This document shows positions 11,828-19,238 of a stretch of DNA of 20,355 nucleotides, piece by piece. Below the pieces are notes generated by a model. The model searched no databases. It was not told the DNA's origin and saw nothing but the letters and a program-made list of their open reading frames with translations. The stretch's first letter is position 1. Each line of letters opens with the position of its first letter. The translations under genes were made by a program, and so were the position numbers. Where the stretch lies: the NCBI GenBank assembly GCA_963615055.1, contig CAVEFO010000036.1, forward strand, positions 1-20,355. The letters are read 5' to 3'. This DNA comes from UBA1822 sp963615055 (GTDB lineage Bacteria > Bacillota > Negativicutes > Veillonellales > Dialisteraceae).

Positions 11828-13974
11828 CAGATGTGCACCACCCTTGTCTTGATTTCTTTCGTGCGGCCTTCGTTCCAGAAGTTTTCGCCCAGATACCCGC
11901 AGGTGCGGCGGATGACGGTCAGGAGATTGCGGTCTTTGTTGTGGCAATTCGGGCATTCCCATTCGTTGTCGTCATTGCAGATGATTTCGCCGTCGAAGCC
12001 GCAGACGTGGCAGTAGTCGGATTTCGTATTGAATTCGCCGTAGCAGATGTTGTCGTAGATGAAACGGATCATCGTGAGGATGGCTTCGATATTGTTTGTC
12101 ATATTCGGGATTTCGACGTAGGAAATGCAGCCGCCGGTCGAGATTTCTTGGAATTGCGATTCGAAGCGGAATTTATCGAAGACATTGATCGGCTCGCGGA
12201 CGTCGACATGGTAGCTATTCGTGTAGTAGCCTTTGTCGGTCACGTCGGGGATATCGCCGAAGCGGGCGCGATCGAGGACGCAGAAACGGTTCGTGAGGGA
12301 TTCGGCCGGGGTGCCGTAGAGGGCAAAGCCGAGGCCGTTTTCTTTTCTCCAGTCGACGACGGCTTGTTTCAGGCGGCGGATGATCTTGAGCGCAAATTCT
12401 TCGCCTTCCGGGGTCGTGTGGGAGACGCCTTTCACGAGGATGGAGGCTTCGTAAATGCCGATGTAGCCGAGGGAGAGCGTCGCGTATCCGTTTTGCAAAA
12501 GGTCGAAAATTTTTGCGCCTTTCGGCAGGCGGGCAATGGCGCCGTATTGCCAATGAATCGGGGACACGTCGCTCGTGACGTCTTTCAAGAGGTCGTAGCG
12601 AAGGAGGAGCGCTTTATGGCAGAGCTCGAGGCGCTTATCGAGAATTTGGAAGAATTTTTCTTCGTTTCCGCGCGCCAAAATGCCGATCTGCGGGAGATTG
12701 AGCGAGACGACGCCCATATTGAAACGGCCGTCCCAGACGTAGTTTCCGTTCTGATCTTTCCAAGGTGAGAGGAAGGAGCGGCAACCCATCGGGCTGAAGA
12801 CGTTTCCTTCATAAATTTCACGCATTTTCTTCGCGGAAATATAGTCGGGATACATGCGTTTGGCTGTGCATTTCGCGGCGAGCTCCGTCAGGTAATAGTA
12901 GGGGCTGTCCGGCTTCACATTGTGCTCGTCCAAGACGTAAATGAGCTTCGGGAAGGCCGGTGTCACGTAGACGTCCTGCTCGTTTTTGATGCCCTGCCAG
13001 CGCTGCTCGAGGATTTCTTCGTCGATCATCGCCGCTTCTTTCGCGTATTCGAAATCCGGCGTGAAATACATGAAGAGCGTCACGAAGGGCGCTTGGCCGT
13101 TCGTCGTCATGAGGGTATTGATCTGGTACTGGATGGTCTGGATGCCGTCTTTGACTTCTTTGCGCGTCCGTTTCCACGCGATTTCTTCGGCTTTTTCCAT
13201 ATCGGGCTCGATGCCGTAGATTTCCTTTTGTTCTTCGAGGACGCCCGCCAAAATTTTATCGTGGGATTTGCGGACGTAGGGCGCCAGAATCCGGTCGATG
13301 CCGTTGATGCTCTGGCCGCCGTACTGGCCGCTGGCGACTTGCGCGATGATTTGCGTCGTCACGGTGCAAGCGACTTGGAAGGATTTCGGCGTGTCGATTT
13401 TCTTGCCGTTGATGACGGTCCCGTTCGTCAGCATGTCTTCCAAATTGATGAGGCAGCAGTTGAACATCGGCTGGATGATGTAATCCATATCGTGGAAATG
13501 GATTGCGCCGCAGTCGTGTGCCTGGACGATATCGAGCGGAATGAGCTTGCGGCGGGCGACGTCTTTGGACACTTCACCGGCGATGAGATCGCGCTGGGTC
13601 GAGACGACTTGCGAATTTTTATTGGAATTTTCGTCCATGACTTCCACATTCGTCTTGCGGATGAGGCCGATGATGTTTTCGTCCGTCGTATTGATGTGGC
13701 GCTTGAAGGCCTGCATCGCTTTGTAATTTTCGTACGAACGCGCCGTCGCCGGATTGTCGTTTTCCAAAAGTTTGTAGTAGACCTGATCTTCGATGGAATA
13801 AATCGTCATGGAATGGCCGAGATTTTCGGCGTATTCTTCGATCTCGTCGGCGATTTTCTGTGCGACGCCTTCTTGGTAAATGCCGCTCGCGCTGTGCATG
13901 GCCGCTTCGATGGCCGCCGCGATTTTTTCCTTTTGAAACGGGACTTTTTTCCCGTCGCGCTTAATGACTTCCAT
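11827..13974 (-). CDS. nrdD: Anaerobic (class III) ribonucleoside-triphosphate reductase
   Basis: NrdD reduces ribonucleoside triphosphates to dNTPs without oxygen, using a glycyl radical installed by NrdG and normally formate as reductant. The 715-residue product starts with an ATP-cone domain (MEVIKRDGKKVPFQKEKI, about 1-95), carries TTNGQAPFVTLFMYF and CISYVEI in the barrel, four zinc cysteines near the end (655, 658, 674, 677) and the glycyl-radical loop RRTCGYLG with the radical Gly at about 693. ATG 13974 is chosen because the ATP cone starts there and AAGAAGGAAG precedes it. An 85-codon upstream extension has no homology and overlaps the promoter. The gene has a promoter at 14158-14186, a candidate NrdR box and a structured leader. 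Confidence 0.97.
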   Translation of the reverse strand: MEVIKRDGKKVPFQKEKIAAAIEAAMHSASGIYQEGVAQKIADEIEEYAENLGHSMTIYSIEDQVYYKLLENDNPATARSYENYKAMQAFKRHINTTDENIIGLIRKTNVEVMDENSNKNSQVVSTQRDLIAGEVSKDVARRKLIPLDIVQAHDCGAIHFHDMDYIIQPMFNCCLINLEDMLTNGTVINGKKIDTPKSFQVACTVTTQIIAQVASGQYGGQSINGIDRILAPYVRKSHDKILAGVLEEQKEIYGIEPDMEKAEEIAWKRTRKEVKDGIQTIQYQINTLMTTNGQAPFVTLFMYFTPDFEYAKEAAMIDEEILEQRWQGIKNEQDVYVTPAFPKLIYVLDEHNVKPDSPYYYLTELAAKCTAKRMYPDYISAKKMREIYEGNVFSPMGCRSFLSPWKDQNGNYVWDGRFNMGVVSLNLPQIGILARGNEEKFFQILDKRLELCHKALLLRYDLLKDVTSDVSPIHWQYGAIARLPKGAKIFDLLQNGYATLSLGYIGIYEASILVKGVSHTTPEGEEFALKIIRRLKQAVVDWRKENGLGFALYGTPAESLTNRFCVLDRARFGDIPDVTDKGYYTNSYHVDVREPINVFDKFRFESQFQEISTGGCISYVEIPNMTNNIEAILTMIRFIYDNICYGEFNTKSDYCHVCGFDGEIICNDDNEWECPNCHNKDRNLLTVIRRTCGYLGENFWNEGRTKEIKTRVVHI

Positions 13975-14063
13975 ACTTCCTTCTTTCTGCGGGAAACGAA
14001 ATATTTCCTGCAAAAACCAACCGAAAAGAAACAGCAGTGTAAGAAACCGGAGCAAAGACTTCG

Positions 14064-14083
14064 CTGTATTTCCGGAAATACAG
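14064..14083. promoter_or_regulatory. 20-bp perfect palindrome in the nrdD leader
   Basis: CTGTATTTCCGGAAATACAG is fully self-complementary. It lies about 70 bases downstream of the predicted transcription start and 90 bases before the nrdD start codon. With no loop it is a better protein-binding dyad than a hairpin, though a stem with a small open loop could form. Confidence 0.45.
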
Positions 14084-14114
14084 GATGCGTTTGCCGCCGG
14101 AAATAAAACGGATG

Positions 14115-14140
14115 CGAGTGCCGATGGGATATCGGACTCG
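14115..14140 (-). promoter_or_regulatory. Stable hairpin at the 5' end of the nrdD mRNA
   Basis: CGAGT and CCGAT pair with ATCGG and ACTCG (10 pairs, one bulged base, 5-base loop), beginning about 11 bases after the predicted start at 14151. No T run follows, so it is not a terminator; it may stabilise the 5' end or act with the palindrome at 14064-14083. Confidence 0.45.
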
Positions 14141-14157
14141 GAGACCTTACGATTGAA

Positions 14158-14186
14158 ATTGTACAGGAAAAAGCAGTGCGTTGCAA
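14158..14186 (-). promoter_or_regulatory. Promoter of nrdDG
   Basis: On the minus strand TTGCAA (14186-14181), 17 bases, then TACAAT (14163-14158). The start is expected near 14151, giving a leader of about 177 bases. Confidence 0.65.
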
Positions 14187-14208
14187 GTGTGAAAATAATG
14201 GTAAAAAT

Positions 14209-14224
14209 CGCAATATGTTGTGTT
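14209..14224. promoter_or_regulatory. Candidate NrdR box upstream of nrdDG
   Basis: TCGCAATATGTTGTGT matches the NrdR-box pattern ACACWATATWTWGTGT at 13 of 16 positions and lies about 25 bases upstream of the -35 box. NrdR is the ATP/dATP-sensing repressor of nrd operons and usually binds two boxes about 31 bases apart. The expected second site, over the -35, is poorly conserved. Confidence 0.45.
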
Positions 14225-14496
14225 CGCAAAATGAGTTTATAGAACTATTCTTTTCGGGAATCGCAAAAAGCTCTTTTTTCGAGAGGTCCATACCTTGAAA
14301 ATGTCCCTAGGGTAAGAAGTTTTTCGGGGGCTGTTTGAAGGGCGCTTCGCACGATTGTAGCCTCTTAAGAATAATAAAATAGCTTCAATCGTTGTGTTAT
14401 TAAGAATTTGGAGACCGGCATATAAATGAATTTTATAAGTGCGGTGAAAAAAAGAAATTTTTCGCTATTTCTCCAAGGAAAGCAGGGCTCGGACAC

Positions 14497-14532
14497 AACA
14501 AAAGCGCATCTCATACAAGACGCGCTTTTGTT
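14497..14532. terminator. Perfect 11-bp hairpin (possible bidirectional terminator)
   Basis: AACAAAAGCGC (14497-14507) pairs with GCGCTTTTGTT (14522-14532), 14-base loop. The T run is within the stem arm (TTTTGTT). It may end an unrecognised small RNA or back up the terminator at 14662-14693. Confidence 0.45.
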
Positions 14533-14617
14533 ACCCGGGTCGAAAAAAGGCACAAGAATTTTGCATTCGTCATCCGGGCTTCGTATCGATGTGACAAAAC
14601 AGCCCTCACGCACGGAG

Positions 14618-14645
14618 AACGGTCAACGGACAACGGCCAACGGAC
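14618..14645. repeat. Heptad tandem repeat (CAACGGN x about 4)
   Basis: Four 7-base units reading GAACGGT, CAACGGA, CAACGGC, CAACGGA. Two related units occur at 9826-9838, both places being gene-free sequence next to a terminator, so this may be an intergenic repeat common in the genome. Confidence 0.6.
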
Positions 14646-14661
14646 ATCGTGCGCCTGCCGC

Positions 14662-14693
14662 AAAAAAAGAGGAGCTAAAGCCCGGCTCCTCTT
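14662..14693 (-). terminator. Terminator of the substrate-binding protein gene
   Basis: On the minus strand AAGAGGAGC (14693-14685) pairs with GCTCCTCTT (14675-14667) and continues into a run of seven T. It starts 15 bases after the stop codon. Confidence 0.92.
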
Positions 14694-14707
14694 CCCGCAA
14701 GTCTGTT

Positions 14708-15490
14708 TTATTTCTGCACTCCGAACCAAGTTTCCGAAATCTTGGCAATCGTGCCGTCTTCCTTAAGCGCTTTGAGCGCCGCATTGATTTCTTTCTGCAG
14801 ATCGGTATTTCCTTTTTTCATCGCGACGGCAATCGGACGGCCCGTCGGTTTCTCTTCGCCGACGATCTTGAATTGGCTGTCCTTGCGGCCCGCATAGTAG
14901 CGTGCGACCGGGCTGTCAATCACGACGGCTTCCACTTCGCCGGACAAAAGTCCTTTCAGCACGTTTTCTTTCTGGTTGAAAGCGTGAATGCGTTCCGCGC
15001 CGATATCGATGGATTCCTTCGTCTGGCGCGTGCCGTCCTGTGTGCCGACGACTTTGCCGGCCAAATCTTTCCAGTCATGGATCGTCGTGTCGTCTTTCTT
15101 GACGAGGATGGAGTAGCCCGGATTTTCAATGTAAGGATCGCTGAACGTGAGATCTTTCTTGCGTTCGTCCGTCACTTCAAAGTCCGCCATGATGGCATCA
15201 ATCTTGCCGTCGACGGCCGCCTGCTTCAAATCGGAGAACGTGACGTCCTTGATTTCAAGCTTCGCGCCCATCTTATCGGCGATGGCATGTGCCAAATCAA
15301 TTTCAAATCCGACGACCTTGCCGGCCTCATCTTTGAATTCCATCGGCGGATAGGCGATATCTGTCCCGACGCGCAGCACTTTCTCCGGTGTCTCGGCTTT
15401 CGGCGCCGGTTTGGCGGTATCGCCGCAGCCGCTCGCCAGTCCCAAAGCCAGAAGCCCCGCGAATGCCAAAGCCCATTTCATTTTTTTCAT
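14708..15490 (-). CDS. Amino-acid ABC transporter substrate-binding lipoprotein
   Basis: A polar amino-acid-binding protein (family 3, SBP_bac_3) that captures a ligand in the periplasm for an ABC importer. The 260-residue precursor has a lipoprotein signal with lipobox LASGC (Cys22). The mature part begins after a short Pro/Lys/Glu-rich linker with LRVGTDIAYPPMEFKDEAGKVVGFEIDL, the family signature, followed by DAIMADFEVTDERKKDLTFSDPY and the second-lobe VGTQDGTRQ. GAGGTGA precedes ATG 15490; another ATG three codons later is less well placed. No permease or ATPase gene lies next to it, so it is an orphan binding protein here; its partners must lie elsewhere, or it serves a shared system. 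The ligand cannot be fixed from sequence alone. Confidence 0.94.
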   Translation of the reverse strand: MKKMKWALAFAGLLALGLASGCGDTAKPAPKAETPEKVLRVGTDIAYPPMEFKDEAGKVVGFEIDLAHAIADKMGAKLEIKDVTFSDLKQAAVDGKIDAIMADFEVTDERKKDLTFSDPYIENPGYSILVKKDDTTIHDWKDLAGKVVGTQDGTRQTKESIDIGAERIHAFNQKENVLKGLLSGEVEAVVIDSPVARYYAGRKDSQFKIVGEEKPTGRPIAVAMKKGNTDLQKEINAALKALKEDGTIAKISETWFGVQK

Positions 15491-15521
15491 TTGGTGTCAC
15501 CTCATTAAGGAAACAATAAAA

Positions 15522-15558
15522 AACGGTGTACATTATTATATGCACCGCCGCCTTTTTT
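15522..15558. promoter_or_regulatory. Inverted repeat over the -10 box of the binding-protein gene
   Basis: CGGTGTA and TGCACCG (one G-T pair) flank CATTATTATA, with A-rich and T-rich flanks outside. The dyad covers the -10 hexamer, so a repressor bound there would block transcription. Confidence 0.35.
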
Positions 15559-15563
15559 GACTA
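15535..15563 (-). promoter_or_regulatory. Promoter of the substrate-binding protein gene
   Basis: On the minus strand TAGTCA (15563-15558), 17 bases, then a perfect TATAAT (15540-15535). The leader is about 40 bases. Confidence 0.65.
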
Positions 15564-15747
15564 TACTTTTGAGGTATGAAATTTTTAGAAAGTTCCGAAA
15601 GAAGTATAGAATGAAAGTTATGGGGAAAGCGTTCGGCGTCGGTTTTGTTTGCGCAATTTACGGCGGGCAGGGCAGCGGATGAGGAAGGGAGCCGAGAGGC
15701 GCCGGCCGGGAAATGTTTCTCGGAATCACAATCAGAGGAAATGGTTT

Positions 15748-15776
15748 TTGAGAGATATAGGCCTTTATGATAAAAT
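15748..15776 (+). promoter_or_regulatory. Promoter of the SLH porin gene
   Basis: TTGAGA (15748-15753), 17 bases, TAAAAT (15771-15776). Transcription should start near 15783, leaving a leader of about 137 bases with a small dyad ACATTC-C-GAATGT. The rest of 15564-15747 shows nothing I can name. Confidence 0.65.
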
Positions 15777-15919
15777 GATATTGTGCAAAGGATGTCTTTT
15801 GCTTTGCGCGAAGGAAGGAACGGGAATTCCGCATGAGGAAACAAGGCAACTCCTGCGAGTGTTTCTCGGACATTCCGAATGTTTCCGAAAATACATTCAA
15901 AAAAGGAGCGCTTTTTACA

Positions 15920-17254
15920 ATGAAGAAAATCCTTGCTATGGCAGCGGTGGCTGCTCTGGCGGCCGGTGCATCCGCTTACGCCGCGAATCCGTTTTCCGAT
16001 GTTTCCGCTTCCGACTGGGCGTATCAGGCCGTCTCCGATCTCTCCGATCGCGGCTTGATTGATGGCTATCCGGACGGCACGTTCAAAGGCCGGCAGAACA
16101 TCACGCGTTATGAAATGGCGCAGATCGTCGCTCGCCTGATGGCGAAAGAAGACCGGATGGATGCGGAAACTCGTGCGACCATTGATCGCCTCGCTTCCGA
16201 ATACGGCGCCGAACTCCAAAATCTCGGCGTCCGCGTCGGCAATCTCGAAAAGAAAGTCGGAAACATTCGTTTGTCCGGCGATGCGCGGATGCGTGTCGGC
16301 AAAACGTCGGGCGGGGACTCCCTCTATGACAGTCGTATCCGTCTCCACGTGCAGGCGACGGTCAACGACACGACCTATGTCCATGGATGTATGAGCTCCG
16401 GTGAAGTCGATCTCAGAGACGGCGGAAGCGCCGAAGTCCTGATGGAGGGGTTCTATTTCCATCATCAATTAGGAAAACTCGGCGCGAAATTCGGTCGATA
16501 TGAATTCGATCTGGGACAGCAGCTCAACGGCTGGCTTTACGGGAATGCATTCGACGGCATCGAACTCGCCGCTCCGATCGGGAAAAAAGTCAATCTTTCT
16601 CTCGGCTATGGTCGTATGAAAGACGCCGCGGATACCATAGAGGGCGTAGATGGAGTCGGTCATTCACGGAAAACGGGAAGCACGTTTTCCAAATCGGAAG
16701 TTTTCTATGCACAGGCGAAAGCCGATCTCAGATTTGCGAAGCTCGGCCTTGATTATTTCCGGACCGGCTCGTATGAATACATCGATGGCGGAACCCATTT
16801 TGATGCCGGCAAGAAATCTGTCTGGGGTGTCCATTTTCTCGTTCCGGTGAAGAATTTCCGCGTGTTCGGCGATTACTATGCCAATGCGAAGGAGACTCTT
16901 GTAGAGAATACCAAAGGACGCGCATGGCAGAAAGGCAAGATTTGGACAATCGGCCTCGGCTATGGCAAAATGGATTCGAAGAAACCCGGCTCCTTCATGC
17001 TGGATCTGGCGTACTACAAAGTCAAGGCCGGTCTGTATGAGGCGGGCATGACAAGCGTCGAAGCGCCGACCTGTGACGCGCTGTTTGCGACCGACGGTCA
17101 TTTCTGGCTCGCGTCCGGAGAAGTCGCCATTGCGAAGAATACCTATCTCCACGGGGAATATGCATTCGGTACGAAGAAAGAGGACAATGCGAAATACAAT
17201 ACATTCGATTCTTATGCCGATTCGTGGATTTTATCTTTGAATTACGAGTTCTGA
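15920..17254 (+). CDS. SLH-domain outer-membrane porin (OmpM type)
   Basis: OmpM-type proteins are the major porins of Negativicutes: an N-terminal SLH domain holds peptidoglycan while a C-terminal beta-barrel sits in the outer membrane, tethering the two. The 444-residue protein has a signal peptide (MKKILAMAAVAALAAGASAYA), an SLH domain at about 22-75 (NPFSDVSASDWAYQAV, GLIDGYPDGTFKG, NITRYEMAQIVARLM), a short coiled coil at about 85-115, and then alternating strands ending in WILSLNYEF with the C-terminal Phe recognised by the Bam machinery. ATG 15920 is chosen over an upstream in-frame ATG at 15833 because the signal peptide begins there and AAAAGGAG precedes it at 15901. The gene has its own promoter and terminator and is divergent from the binding-protein gene. 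Confidence 0.95.
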   Translation: MKKILAMAAVAALAAGASAYAANPFSDVSASDWAYQAVSDLSDRGLIDGYPDGTFKGRQNITRYEMAQIVARLMAKEDRMDAETRATIDRLASEYGAELQNLGVRVGNLEKKVGNIRLSGDARMRVGKTSGGDSLYDSRIRLHVQATVNDTTYVHGCMSSGEVDLRDGGSAEVLMEGFYFHHQLGKLGAKFGRYEFDLGQQLNGWLYGNAFDGIELAAPIGKKVNLSLGYGRMKDAADTIEGVDGVGHSRKTGSTFSKSEVFYAQAKADLRFAKLGLDYFRTGSYEYIDGGTHFDAGKKSVWGVHFLVPVKNFRVFGDYYANAKETLVENTKGRAWQKGKIWTIGLGYGKMDSKKPGSFMLDLAYYKVKAGLYEAGMTSVEAPTCDALFATDGHFWLASGEVAIAKNTYLHGEYAFGTKKEDNAKYNTFDSYADSWILSLNYEF

Positions 17255-17266
17255 AATGGATCAAGC

Positions 17267-17304
17267 AAAAAGGAAACTCTCACACGAGGGTTTCCTTTTT
17301 TTTT
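17267..17304. terminator. Bidirectional terminator between the porin gene and the minisatellite
   Basis: AAAAAGGAAACTCT (17267-17280) pairs with GAGGGTTTCCTTTTT (17286-17300) and continues in nine T. On the minus strand it ends in TTTTTGC, and it is the first clear terminator met by transcription from the RuBisCO-like gene after crossing the repeat array. Confidence 0.92.
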
Positions 17305-17349
17305 GGTGTAGAAATGATGCGGTTGGCGGTTGTTGCCGGAGGGAAGGAC

Positions 17350-17431
17350 AGAGCGGTAAGGTGAGACGCAAAAGAGAAGAAACAGGCTTTGTATATTTTA
17401 TAAAATCGTAGCTGATAAGCGACACCGCTCT
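17350..17431. other. Widely spaced inverted repeat before the minisatellite
   Basis: AGAGCGGT (17350-17357) and ACCGCTCT (17424-17431) are perfect inverse copies 66 bases apart, enclosing the AT-rich ATTTTATAAAAT. The right arm touches the start of the 75-bp array. No gene is seen in 17305-17427. Confidence 0.35.
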
Positions 17432-18031
17432 ATCAGGGATAAGTTTCCTTTCCCATGCCTGCTAAGCAAAGAAGACAACAGCCGGCCTCTCATCCCTCAT
17501 CTCAATCAGCAGAAAAGCGTTCCTTGCTTATGCCTGCCAAGCAAAGCAGACAACAGTCGGCCCCCCATCCCTCATCTCAATCAGCAGAAAAGCGTTCCTT
17601 GCTTATGCCTGCCAAGCAAAGCAGACAACAGTCGGCCCCCCATCCCTCATCTCAATCAGCAGAAAAGCGTTCCTTGCTTATGCCTGCCAAGCAAAGCAGA
17701 CAACAGTCGGCCCCCCATCCCTCATCTCAATCAGCAGAAAAGCGTTCCTTGCTTATGCCTGCCAAGCAAAGCAGACAACAGTCGGCCCCCCATCCCTCAT
17801 CTCAATCAGCAGAAAAGCGTTCCTTGCTTATGCCTGCCAAGCAAAGCAGACAACAGTCGGCCCCCCATCCCTCATCTCAATCAGCAGAAAAGCGTTCCTT
17901 GCTTATGCCTGCTAAGCAAAGCAGACAATAGTAGGGCCCCTCATCCCTCATCTCTATCAGCAGAAAAGCGTTCCCTACCCATGCCTGCTAAGCAAAGAAT
18001 AGAGCAGTCCGGCCCCTCATCCCTCATCCCC
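17428..18031. repeat. 75-bp minisatellite (seven full units plus partial ends)
   Basis: Units begin at 17455, 17530, 17605, 17680, 17755, 17830 and 17905. Units 2 to 6 (17530-17904) look identical; unit 1 and unit 7 (76 bp) are diverged, and partial copies flank the array (17428-17454 and 17981-18031). There are no unique spacers, so it is not CRISPR. Every junction carries TTGCTT-N9-AAGCAA, a dyad that can form a hairpin. Because 75 is divisible by three, one frame stays open for 158 codons (MPAKQSRQQSAP...KRSLL repeated), but there is no Shine-Dalgarno or signal of selection, so I do not call a protein. The right end overlaps the last codons of the RuBisCO-like gene. Confidence 0.93.
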
Positions 18032-19237
18032 GCTTTGTTCCAATTTCTCCATAAAAAATTTCGTATTCTCATACAGATCGGGGCCTTGGGTTTGGAGGGC
18101 GCCGCCGACGAGGAGGAGGGTGTCTTGGCCGTAAGTTTTCAGAATGTCCGGGAAGAGTTGCCATTTCATGCCGCCGGCCGGTGCGGGGAAGATGGGGCGG
18201 ATCGGTCCCATGTCCGCTTCGGTGGCGGCGGCGATGAGGCGGCAATCTTCTCTGGACGGGGAGAAACGGCCGCCGAAGCTCGTGAAGATGACGGCGTCGG
18301 CTCCGGCGAGGCGACTGAGTTGGCCGTAGTAGCAATAGGGCGACATGCCGGAGTTTCGTTCGAGGACGGCGCCGCCGGAAAAGCTGGGATGGAGGAAAAT
18401 CGGGAGCCGGAAATCGGGCGATTCGGCCAGCTCACGGACGAGAGAAAATCCCGTAAGGCCCGGTGCGACCATGATGCCGCCCGCACCGAGTTCCTGTGCT
18501 TCCAAAGCGCGGCGCAAAAGAGCGGTGCCGTCGGCGGTGCAATTCGGCACGTAGAGCGTGTGGCCGCCGGTCTTGGCATTGGCTTCTTGCACGGCTTCCA
18601 CGCAGCGGGTGACGCGTTCGGTGAAGGGGGCGTAGCGTTGGTCGCAGAGGCTGTGATCGTCTTTGATGATGGGGCAGCCGCCGCGCGCCAAATCGTAAGC
18701 CATGCGGGCGAGGCCTTTCGCATCGGTGCCGAGCGGCTTGATGACGGACATGAGGATGGGACCTTTTTCGATTCCGCAAAGGTTCCGAATGCCGCTTCGT
18801 CCGTATTTCGGCCCGGCAAATTCGCCGTATTGGCTGCGTCCGAGGGTAAAGGAAAGCAGACGGACGCCGGCCGTGAGGCTCGTGTTTCCGAAAATCATAT
18901 TCAAAAACTCGGTGAATTCGCCGCCGACGGCTTCCGGACTGTAGGAAATTGTCGCGACATAGGCGCCGGGTTCTTTTTCTTTGATGTCTTCGATGCGGCC
19001 GACGATGCGATCGGCGATCCAAGTGCCGTCGACGAGTTCATACGGGCATTCCACCGTCTGCTCCACGGCGACGGAAAAGGCGCGTTCTTTGGCTTCTTCG
19101 TAGGATGCGGCGACGATGCGATAGGTGACCGTGAAGCGTTCCTCGGCTTCGACGGCTTCGGAAAGTTCGCGAAAAATGGAGCTGGCAAAAAAATCCTCTT
19201 GCACTTCGTCAAAAGGATTCCAATCGGTTTCTTTCAT
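18017..19237 (-). CDS. Form IV RuBisCO-like protein
   Basis: Form IV members keep the RuBisCO large-subunit fold but do other chemistry (enolisation, decarboxylation or transcarboxylation of sugar phosphates and thio-sugars). The 406-residue product has IKPLG (Lys167, equivalent of RuBisCO Lys175), GGCPIIKDDH (Lys192 at the carbamylated-lysine position, Asp194, His195 where RuBisCO has Glu204), FLHPSFSGG (His283) and FTSFGGRFSPSRE (about 318-330), then FPAPAGGM. Lys177 of the KPK motif is Leu. The DDH and GGRF features recall the branch that includes apiose-pathway enzymes OiaX/XlnX rather than MtnW, but I cannot assign the reaction. ATG 19237 follows the upstream stop as TGA-A-ATG, with AAAAAAGGAG ahead. 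The last codons (GDEG-stop) lie in minisatellite-like sequence. Confidence 0.9.
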   Translation of the reverse strand: MKETDWNPFDEVQEDFFASSIFRELSEAVEAEERFTVTYRIVAASYEEAKERAFSVAVEQTVECPYELVDGTWIADRIVGRIEDIKEKEPGAYVATISYSPEAVGGEFTEFLNMIFGNTSLTAGVRLLSFTLGRSQYGEFAGPKYGRSGIRNLCGIEKGPILMSVIKPLGTDAKGLARMAYDLARGGCPIIKDDHSLCDQRYAPFTERVTRCVEAVQEANAKTGGHTLYVPNCTADGTALLRRALEAQELGAGGIMVAPGLTGFSLVRELAESPDFRLPIFLHPSFSGGAVLERNSGMSPYCYYGQLSRLAGADAVIFTSFGGRFSPSREDCRLIAAATEADMGPIRPIFPAPAGGMKWQLFPDILKTYGQDTLLLVGGALQTQGPDLYENTKFFMEKLEQSGDEG

Positions 19238-19238
19238 T

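Larger units (their letters stand above)
14230..14661. other. Gene-free stretch between nrdD and the substrate-binding protein gene
   Basis: No gene is supported. It contains an inverted repeat CGATTG/CAATCG (about 14351-14390) around an AT-rich centre, two copies of TTAAGAAT, an 11-bp hairpin at 14497-14532 and a heptad repeat at 14618-14645. Possible promoters on either strand (for example TATAAA at 14421-14426) lead to no recognisable gene. Confidence 0.5.

Noticed and set aside
12922..14106. 394-codon plus-strand ORF antisense to nrdD, and similar ones at 11791-12768 and 17981-19306
   Set aside because: Each is the shadow of a strongly supported gene on the other strand, with biased composition (Val/Asp/Phe or Gly/Ala-rich) and no start signals.
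13975..14229. N-terminal extension of NrdD to 14229
   Set aside because: The extra 85 residues cover the promoter, hairpin and palindrome; the ATP-cone domain begins at the ATG at 13974, which has its own ribosome site.
13806..14291. 161-codon minus-strand ORF beginning MDLSKKELFAIPEKN
   Set aside because: It overlaps the nrdD promoter, leader and start out of frame, and turns into Ser/Arg/His-rich noise. No ribosome site.
11827..15490. Binding protein and nrdDG as one operon
   Set aside because: A strong terminator (14662-14693) and an independent nrdDG promoter separate them.
14426..15508. 360-codon plus-strand ORF starting MNFISAVKK
   Set aside because: It crosses the 14497-14532 hairpin, the heptad repeat and a terminator, then becomes antisense to the binding-protein gene.
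17455..17931. 158-codon repeat protein encoded by the minisatellite
   Set aside because: The open frame follows from a period divisible by three. There is no Shine-Dalgarno, no promoter clearly assigned, no signal peptide, and edge units carry stops. Kept as a repeat, not a gene.
17455..17990. CRISPR array
   Set aside because: The repeats are contiguous 75-bp copies with no unique spacers, and no cas gene is present.
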